A stretch of 13,503 bases of DNA from Paenibacillaceae bacterium UBA6304 (GTDB lineage Bacteria; Bacillota; Bacilli; Paenibacillales; Paenibacillaceae). The position numbers and the translations under genes are program-made. The notes below the pieces were generated by a model. It made no database searches. It was not told the DNA's origin and worked only from the letters and a program-made list of their open reading frames with translations. The stretch lies in contig DJTQ01000299.1 of the NCBI GenBank assembly GCA_002439285.1, positions 1-13,503 of the forward strand. Direction: 5' to 3'. Of the stretch, positions 8,588 through 13,503 are shown piece after piece (positions within the stretch are counted from its first letter, which is position 1; each line of letters starts with the position of its first letter).

Positions 8588-8636
8588 ATTTTACTACTAT
8601 ATCCAGTTAAAGGGGCAGTTCAATAAGGGGCAGTTT
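8588..8636 (-). repeat. Copy B of the ~50-bp direct repeat, with a tandem 15-bp unit
   Basis: The left half repeats 6849-6869 with one mismatch. The right half contains AAGGGGCAGTT twice at a 15-bp period (8610-8620 and 8625-8635). Copies A and B are in the same orientation and enclose the propeller gene, its leader hairpins, the MITE-like repeat and the terminator at 6912. On the minus strand the block ends in TAAAAT, a possible -10 for the propeller leader. Confidence 0.6.
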
Positions 8637-8799
8637 TTAATTAAGCTAAGGCGAACAGAGTTTTTGGATATTTACTGATTCAGTTTATGTAATTTAATTT
8701 ATACTATTTATGGAAGTGAATAAAATTATTAGGAGGTATAAAGATAAAAAACTTTGTTTATAAACTATTCCTAATTAAATCGTAGAGGGGGTTCACATT

Positions 8800-9432
8800 A
8801 TGAATAAAAAAATAAAGTTCCCCATAATTTTAACTATTCTCATAACATTATTGTGTGGCGTTTTCTATTTTTTGTATGGTGTTAACCATGACAAGCAAAA
8901 ATATCAAAAGCTTATCTCCAGAGATATACTTCAAGACGTTAATTTTATTATTCTTTGTTCTTATAATACTTCAAATCAATTGGAGGAAGTACATAAAAGT
9001 CGCACTATATCTAAGATAAGGGCAGAGAAAATTAGTGACTGTTTCACAACGATATCCGAAAGCTTTACATATCTAAATAGAGTTCGGGAGGAAATATACG
9101 GAGATGAAATTATTGATCGGAATAGATTAGATATATTAATGAATGGGATGGGTCATTATATTTAACAGAGCTTCTCAATTAGCGATACAACAACATTAAC
9201 AGAACGACAAGCTCACAGTATTTATCTAATGTCTGGGATTATGGATTCTGTTATAGAGATTATTAAAGAAACATTTCCCTATTCAGGGGAACAAGGAATT
9301 AATGAAACTCACTATAGCAGCCTAAGAAGCTTTTATATTAAAAACCCTGAATGGCGTAAATTTATAAAAAGCATAGAAGCTTATTCGAAAGAATTGGAGG
9401 ACAACTATTTAACTCAAATTGTAAATGGATGA
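8800..9432 (+). pseudogene. Membrane-anchored protein gene broken by one in-frame TAA
   Basis: A single reading frame of about 210 codons is interrupted only by TAA at 9163-9165. The first part (8800-9165, 121 aa) begins with basic MNKKIK and one hydrophobic segment (about residues 8-27), then a Cys-containing soluble part. After the stop the same frame continues with QSFSISDTTTLTERQ and on to TAG/TGA-free sequence up to TGA at 9430-9432. The ATG at 9229 has no Shine-Dalgarno sequence, so the second part is unlikely to be made alone. AGAGGGGG upstream of 8800 is a fair ribosome site. Topology predicts a single-pass protein with the bulk outside the membrane. The family is not recognised. The AT-rich composition differs sharply from the neighbouring genes and suggests horizontal origin. 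A change of CAA to TAA would explain the stop. Confidence 0.6.
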
Positions 9433-9451
9433 ATAACCAATAAACAATGGC

Positions 9452-9504
9452 AAAAAAACGGTCGATCCGGAATAAGTACGCCGGACCGACCGTTCATATT
9501 TTTT
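9452..9504. terminator. Bidirectional terminator between the islet gene and speB
   Basis: Arms CGGTCGATCCGG (9459-9470) and CCGGACCGACCG (9481-9492) pair with one mismatch around a 10-base loop. On the minus strand seven T residues follow immediately, making it the speB terminator. On the plus strand six T residues follow after a 6-base gap, so it can also end the islet transcript. Confidence 0.85.
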
Positions 9505-9536
9505 AGCGAGTTAATCTCACCTCTGGTGATCTATAA

Positions 9537-10406
9537 CTACTTCACAAACCCCAGCAGCATTTCGCGGATCAGTTTCGCCGCGACGATTTGCGTTTGCTCG
9601 GTCGGATCATAGATCGGCGCCACTTCAACGAGGTCGCAGCCGACGACGTTCACGTCGGAGCCCGCGATCAGATGCACAGCCTCGAGCAATTCCTTCGAGG
9701 TAATGCCGCCGGCTTCCGCCGTTCCTGTGCCGGGAGCGCAGGACGGGTCGAGCACGTCGATGTCGATCGTCACGTAGACCGGACGATGTCCGAGCTTCGG
9801 TAGCGCGCTCTTCATCGGGGCAGCTACCTCGAACGGATAAAAGTTGATATTTTCGCGTCCGTAAAGGAATTCCTCTTTGGAGCCCGAACGGATACCGAAT
9901 TGATAGATATTTTTGCCGCCCATCAGTTCAGCCGCTTTACGGACCGGTGTCGAGTGGGACAGCGGCTCTCCCTCATAATGCTCGCGCAAGTCGGCATGCG
10001 CGTCGATATGGATCAGCGCCAGGTCGGGATACTTCTCATACATCGCCTGGATCACCGGCCAAGTCACAAGATGCTCACCACCGAGGCCGATCGGGAATTT
10101 ATCGTCGCCCAGCAGGCCGCGGACATACTCCCCGATTACCTCCAAGCTGCGTCCGGCGTTACCGAACGGCAGCAGGAGATCTCCCGCATCGAAATAGGTC
10201 GCGTCCAGAATACTCTTGTCCAGGTAAGGACTGTATTCTTCCAGTCCAACCGAGGCCTGGCGAATGCGGGCCGGGCCGAACCGGGAACCCGGACGGTAGC
10301 TGACCGTGAAATCCATCGGCATCCCGTAAATGACCGCTTTGGAGGACGCATAGTCCTCGGAACTACAAATAAACACGTTGCCTGAATAAGCTTGATCCAG
10401 TTTCAT
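9537..10406 (-). CDS. speB: Agmatinase (agmatine ureohydrolase)
   Basis: Hydrolyses agmatine to putrescine and urea in the cytoplasm. The 289 residues match the Bacillales SpeB length (about 290). The arginase/agmatinase binuclear manganese site is complete: H112 in GGEH (109-112), D135, H137 and D139 in DAHAD, and D215 and D217 in DIDVLD, followed by PSCAPGTGTAEAGG (221-234), the substrate-site segment typical of agmatinases rather than arginases. SHSTP at 150-154 is also conserved. The ATG at 10404-10406 has AGGGAGAG about 10 nt upstream. It lies 16 bp after speE on the same strand, so the two are one operon. Their products supply putrescine and then spermidine. Confidence 0.96.
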   Translation of the reverse strand: MKLDQAYSGNVFICSSEDYASSKAVIYGMPMDFTVSYRPGSRFGPARIRQASVGLEEYSPYLDKSILDATYFDAGDLLLPFGNAGRSLEVIGEYVRGLLGDDKFPIGLGGEHLVTWPVIQAMYEKYPDLALIHIDAHADLREHYEGEPLSHSTPVRKAAELMGGKNIYQFGIRSGSKEEFLYGRENINFYPFEVAAPMKSALPKLGHRPVYVTIDIDVLDPSCAPGTGTAEAGGITSKELLEAVHLIAGSDVNVVGCDLVEVAPIYDPTEQTQIVAAKLIREMLLGFVK

Positions 10407-10422
10407 TCTCGTTTCTCTCCCT

Positions 10423-11250
10423 CTATTTCACAAGATCTTCCACAAATTTCGGCAGCACGAAGGCTGCCTTATGCAAACGTGGCGTGTAGTATTTCGTATC
10501 GAGCTCCGGGATCTTCGTCTCGTCGACTTCGAGCGGATCATACTTTTTGCTGCCCATAGTGAACGTCCACAAACCGCTAGGATACGTAGGAATGTTGGCA
10601 CCATATACGCGGACGATCGGGAAGATTTCTTTGACGTCTTTGTTAACCTTTTGAATCAGGTCGGCCTTGAACCAAGGGTTATCCGTTTGTGCCACGAAAA
10701 TGCCATCTTCCTTAAGCGCCTCGTAAATGCCTTGGTAAAAACCGCGCTCAAACAGCGGAGCCGCCGGGCCCACCGGTTCGGTCGAGTCGACCATGATCAC
10801 ATCGTATTTGTTCTTGCTTTCGATAATATGCATATATCCGTCGTTCACCTGAACCTCAACCCGGGGGTTGTCCAGTTCGCCGGCGATTTCCGGTAAGTAT
10901 TTTTTCGAATATTCGATTACTTTTCCATCGATTTCAACGAGAACGGCCTTTTCCACTTGGGGATGCTTGATCACTTCGCGGATCACCCCGCCATCGCCGC
11001 CTCCTACAACAAGCACATGCTTAGGATTCGGATGGGTAAACAGCGCCGGGTGGGCCACCATCTCATGATAAACAAACTCGTCCTTAACCGTAGTCATCAC
11101 CATGCCGTCGAGCACGAGCATCCGTCCGAACTCCTCGGTATCGATCATCGCCAGGTCTTGAAAATCCGTCTTCTCCGTCACTAAAGTCTCACGAATTTTT
11201 GCTGTGATGCCGAAGACGGGCGTTTGCTTCTCCGTATACCACAATTCCAT
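10423..11250 (-). CDS. speE: Spermidine synthase (putrescine aminopropyltransferase)
   Basis: Transfers an aminopropyl group from decarboxylated S-adenosylmethionine to putrescine, giving spermidine and methylthioadenosine. The 275 residues are the normal length of the bacterial form. A small N-terminal beta-domain (about 1-60) is followed by a Rossmann-like methyltransferase fold. It has Y61-H62, the nucleotide-binding GGGDGG (83-88), acidic E106 and D108 at the end of the next strand, and the catalytic D155 in [10 protein letters not shown] (154-163). The ATG at 11248-11250 follows AAGAAGGG at about 7 nt. It is first in the speE-speB operon and divergent from the PBP gene, the same layout as ywhF-ywhG beside ywhE (pbpG) in B. 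subtilis. Confidence 0.97.
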   Translation of the reverse strand: MELWYTEKQTPVFGITAKIRETLVTEKTDFQDLAMIDTEEFGRMLVLDGMVMTTVKDEFVYHEMVAHPALFTHPNPKHVLVVGGGDGGVIREVIKHPQVEKAVLVEIDGKVIEYSKKYLPEIAGELDNPRVEVQVNDGYMHIIESKNKYDVIMVDSTEPVGPAAPLFERGFYQGIYEALKEDGIFVAQTDNPWFKADLIQKVNKDVKEIFPIVRVYGANIPTYPSGLWTFTMGSKKYDPLEVDETKIPELDTKYYTPRLHKAAFVLPKFVEDLVK

Positions 11251-11654
11251 CGTACAACCCTTCTTTCCGCCAGAATAGTGTTTGAATCATCGTTCACCCA
11301 TGCCAAACAAAATTGATAATAACACAGTTGGTGTTCGCTGTGCGAGTGATTTCCGCCAGATATTTCCGCTATAGAAGATGGACTAGTAAAGGGATGGAAG
11401 GCGGGCACGTAAAATCCTCTACAATCGCTGCCTATTTCGGAAGCTTCACCGTTTCTATACCCAATTATGCATGTTACACCCACACCCGAATCGCGATTCT
11501 ACTTCTTAATATGAAGATCTCTTTATCTCCCTCATGAATAACCTTAATAATCTATCCCATACTAGGATTAGGATCAGGCAGTATTTTACAGGACAGGAAT
11601 GATGCTGCTTGAGCTTAATTTGCATTCCGTGGAGAATAACAAAGGAGGCCCGTT
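11251..11654. other. Intergenic region between divergent speE and PBP gene
   Basis: About 400 bp without a supported gene. On the right is the SigG-type promoter (11535-11564) and the ribosome site AAAGGAGG (11641-11648) of the PBP gene. On the left, for speE, TATTAT on the minus strand (within 11314-11322) is a possible -10 with only a poor -35. The short inverted repeat AACAC-AGTTG-GTGTT (11321-11335) overlaps the presumed spacer and could be an operator, but this is speculative. Nothing recognisable was seen in 11340-11530. Confidence 0.5.
11535..11564 (+). promoter_or_regulatory. SigG-type forespore promoter of the PBP gene
   Basis: TGAATA (11535-11540), exactly 17 nt, then CATACTA (11558-11564) matches the B. 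subtilis SigG consensus at every conserved base. Transcription would begin near 11571, giving a leader of about 80 nt before the ATG at 11655. The match is stronger than any SigA-type signal in this region and agrees with the forespore expression of PbpG in B. subtilis. Confidence 0.8.
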
Positions 11655-13503
11655 ATGCACAAACTTATCCGCAGTCAACGCAAACCACGGCGCAGCCGGC
11701 TCCTAAGGTTAATGAAATATACGTTCTTTACATGCCTATTCGGGGCCGCCCTTTTCGGCATTCTATTGCTATATTTATCGCAAGTCAGTCTTCCCCCAGC
11801 CGATTCGGCCAAAAATTCACAGCTGATCGACCTCAAGGGGCAGGCTGTTACGGTTTTTTCCAGTAGCGAGCGTAACCGGAAGTCTGTAGATCTGGATGAA
11901 ATATCGCCGTGGTTAATCAAAGCGACTCTGGCGGTGGAAGACCGGAAATTCTACGATCATTTCGGCTTCGATGTTAAGGGAATGCTGCGGGCGCTGCTCG
12001 TCAATTTAAAAGAGATGGATAAGGTCCAAGGAGCTAGTACCCTCAGTCAGCAGTTGGCCCGGAATCTATATCTTTCCCATGAACGCACGTGGTCGCGCAA
12101 GCTTAAAGAGGCTAAATTCACGGCACAGTTGGAAATGAAATATAGCAAAGACGAAATTCTGAATATGTACCTTAATGAAATTTACTATGGGCGAGGAGCT
12201 TATGGCATTGAGGCCGCCTCGCAAATGTATTTTGGCAAGTCCGCAAAGGACCTGGGGTTGGCCGAAAGCTCAATTCTGGCCGGTATCCCAAAGGGTCCCA
12301 CCTATTATTCCCCTTACAACCATATGAAGAATGCCAAGGACCGGCAAAAAATCGTCCTATCCGCCATGGTGCAAACGGGGGCGATCTCTCAGGCTCAAGC
12401 CGACGAAGCCTATGACCATTTGCTGTCCTTCCGCTCTCCGCAGCAACGGACCCGTACGGAGGAGGCCCCCTATTTCCGGGACTATATCCGGAATATTGTG
12501 GTGCATGATCTCGGTTTTGAAGAAAGCTTGCTGGAGCACGGCGGGCTGCGCATCTATACAACGCTGGACATGGACGCGCAACAGGCCGCCGAGGCCGCCG
12601 TCGCCTCCGAGCTTCAAAACAGCCCGGAACTGGAAGCAGCACTTGTCTCCATTGATCCGCGAAACGGCTATGTCAAAGCACTTGTAGGCGGAGTGAATTA
12701 CGGGACGAGTCAATACAATCATGTATTCGCCACAACCCGGCAGCCCGGATCCAGCTTTAAACCAATCATGTATCTCACCGCTCTGGCCTCGAAAAAAATG
12801 ACGGCCGCCAGCACTTTTAACAGCCAGCCGACGTTATTCCACTATGACGATAATCGTAAGACGTACAGCCCGAAAAACTACGGCGACAAGTATCTGGGCG
12901 AAATTGATATGCGCAGGGCCATTGCGGCGTCCGACAATATCTATGCGGTAAACACCATTCTGACGGTAGGTGCGGATCAGGTCATCGAGCTGGGCAAAAA
13001 AATGGGGATCACCAGCCCGTTGGCGGCGGTGCCTTCGTTGGCGCTGGGCACCTCCCCGATCAGCCCGTTTGAAATGGCCGCCGCGTTCTCCGTCATCAGC
13101 AATCAAGGACAGAGGGTTACGCCTGTCGCTGTGCTGAAAATTACGGATGAGGAAGGGCATACGCTTTACAAGGCTCCGCAAACGAAGGAGCAGGAGCAAG
13201 TGATCGAGCCGGCCGCCGCCTATGTGCTTACACAGCTCATGGAGAGCGTGTTTGAAACCGGCGGCACCGGCAACCGGGTATCGGCCGAGATTAAACGGCC
13301 GGTGGCCGGTAAGACTGGGACAACCAGCACGGATGCGTGGCTGGTCGGCTTTACGCCGGAGCTGTCGACGGCGGTGTGGATCGGCTACGACAAGGGCAAG
13401 ACGCTCGGCACGGCCGAGTCGCGCCTGGCGGCACCGATCTTCGCCAAATTTATGGAGAAGGCGCTGGAAAAGGTGCCGCCAAAGATCTTTCCGATGCCAA
13501 GCG
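11655..13503 (+). CDS. pbpG: Class A penicillin-binding protein, PbpG-like (3' end outside window)
   Basis: Bifunctional peptidoglycan synthase: glycan polymerisation plus DD-transpeptidation on the outer face of the membrane. The 616 codons present read without interruption to the window end; the B. subtilis protein is about 690 aa, so most is here. A basic N-terminus and one membrane anchor (about 22-42) precede the GT51 domain: EDRKFYDHFG from catalytic E95, then GASTLSQQLARNLY (127-140) and a KYSKDEILNMYLNEIYYGRG block. The transpeptidase domain has S366-xx-K369 (PGSSFKP), S426-D-N428 and K553-T-G555, all intact. AAAGGAGG (11641-11648) lies 6 nt before the ATG. Its position divergent from speE matches ywhE (pbpG) of B. 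subtilis, whose product acts with PbpF in building the spore germ cell wall. The symbol rests on synteny and the SigG promoter; other class A PBPs cannot be excluded by motifs alone. Confidence 0.93.
   Translation, partial: MHKLIRSQRKPRRSRLLRLMKYTFFTCLFGAALFGILLLYLSQVSLPPADSAKNSQLIDLKGQAVTVFSSSERNRKSVDLDEISPWLIKATLAVEDRKFYDHFGFDVKGMLRALLVNLKEMDKVQGASTLSQQLARNLYLSHERTWSRKLKEAKFTAQLEMKYSKDEILNMYLNEIYYGRGAYGIEAASQMYFGKSAKDLGLAESSILAGIPKGPTYYSPYNHMKNAKDRQKIVLSAMVQTGAISQAQADEAYDHLLSFRSPQQRTRTEEAPYFRDYIRNIVVHDLGFEESLLEHGGLRIYTTLDMDAQQAAEAAVASELQNSPELEAALVSIDPRNGYVKALVGGVNYGTSQYNHVFATTRQPGSSFKPIMYLTALASKKMTAASTFNSQPTLFHYDDNRKTYSPKNYGDKYLGEIDMRRAIAASDNIYAVNTILTVGADQVIELGKKMGITSPLAAVPSLALGTSPISPFEMAAAFSVISNQGQRVTPVAVLKITDEEGHTLYKAPQTKEQEQVIEPAAAYVLTQLMESVFETGGTGNRVSAEIKRPVAGKTGTTSTDAWLVGFTPELSTAVWIGYDKGKTLGTAESRLAAPIFAKFMEKALEKVPPKIFPMPS

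Larger units (their letters stand above)
8438..8799. other. Intergenic region between divergent propeller gene and AT-rich islet
   Basis: No gene is supported here. From left to right it holds the propeller ribosome site (8447-8451), two minus-strand terminator-like hairpins (8485-8504 and 8510-8554), the ~50-bp repeat block (8588-8636) with a tandem 15-bp unit, and then AT-rich DNA from about 8640. AGGAGG at 8731-8736 is followed by an open frame of 13 codons that begins with ATA (8744) and ends in TAG (8783-8785), not a credible gene as it stands. AGAGGGGG at 8783-8790 is the ribosome site of the broken gene at 8800. Confidence 0.6.

Noticed and set aside
8731..8785. AGGAGG followed by a 13-codon frame as a leader peptide
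   Set aside because: The frame starts with ATA rather than a usual start codon, so translation is doubtful; at most a mutated start.
9229..9432. Independent 67-codon gene after the internal TAA
   Set aside because: Same frame as the upstream part, no Shine-Dalgarno sequence at its ATG; better explained as the second half of one broken gene.
11323..11342. CACAG/CTGTG inverted repeat as a terminator or operator
   Set aside because: Short arms, 10-base gap and no T tract; too weak to call.
11181..11483. 100-codon minus-strand frame upstream of and overlapping speE
   Set aside because: It lies mostly in the speE upstream region in another frame, lacks a ribosome site and has no family features.

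Overview
The window looks like the chromosome of a spore-forming member of the Bacillales, most likely Paenibacillus or a close relative. The evidence is the gene set and order (spo0F, pyrG and rpoE together on one strand; ywiB-argS; speE-speB next to a divergent class A penicillin-binding protein), strong AGGAGG ribosome sites, GTG starts, and a Spo0F whose key residues fall at the Bacillus subtilis positions. These clusters also occur in the same broad chromosomal region of B. subtilis. The genus is inferred and was not tested by any search.

Region by region. 1-48 is the end of an interspersed repeat. 72-3057 (minus strand) is rpoE, pyrG and spo0F. pyrG has a complete leader: a TTGACA/TAAACT promoter, a GGGC start and an intrinsic attenuator, which is the arrangement used for CTP-sensed reiterative-transcription control. 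spo0F has its own candidate SigH promoter. 3058-3488 is an intergenic stretch without a confident gene. 3489-4655 (plus) is a leaderless subtilisin-type protease whose stop codon lies in the loop of a terminator shared with the convergent argS. 4710-6826 (minus) is a DUF1934 (YwiB-like) gene coupled to argS.

6827-9440 is the accessory part. It contains a secreted seven-Asp-box beta-propeller gene on the minus strand. Downstream of it is a 241-bp MITE-like repeat with imperfect terminal inverted repeats. Upstream of it are two tandem terminator-like hairpins, which lie in its presumed 5' leader. The propeller segment is flanked by two direct copies of a roughly 50-bp block. Next to it is an AT-rich islet with a plus-strand membrane-protein gene broken by a single in-frame TAA.

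9452-11250 (minus) is the speE-speB polyamine operon: aminopropyl transfer to make spermidine, and agmatine hydrolysis to make putrescine. 11535-13503 (plus) is a textbook SigG-type promoter driving a PbpG-like bifunctional peptidoglycan synthase that runs off the window end. The two ends are thus linked by sporulation: Spo0F acts at the start of the phosphorelay, and the PBP is predicted to act in the forespore. No CRISPR array, RNA gene, prophage or complete insertion sequence was seen. The least explained parts are the repeat families and the leader of the propeller gene.
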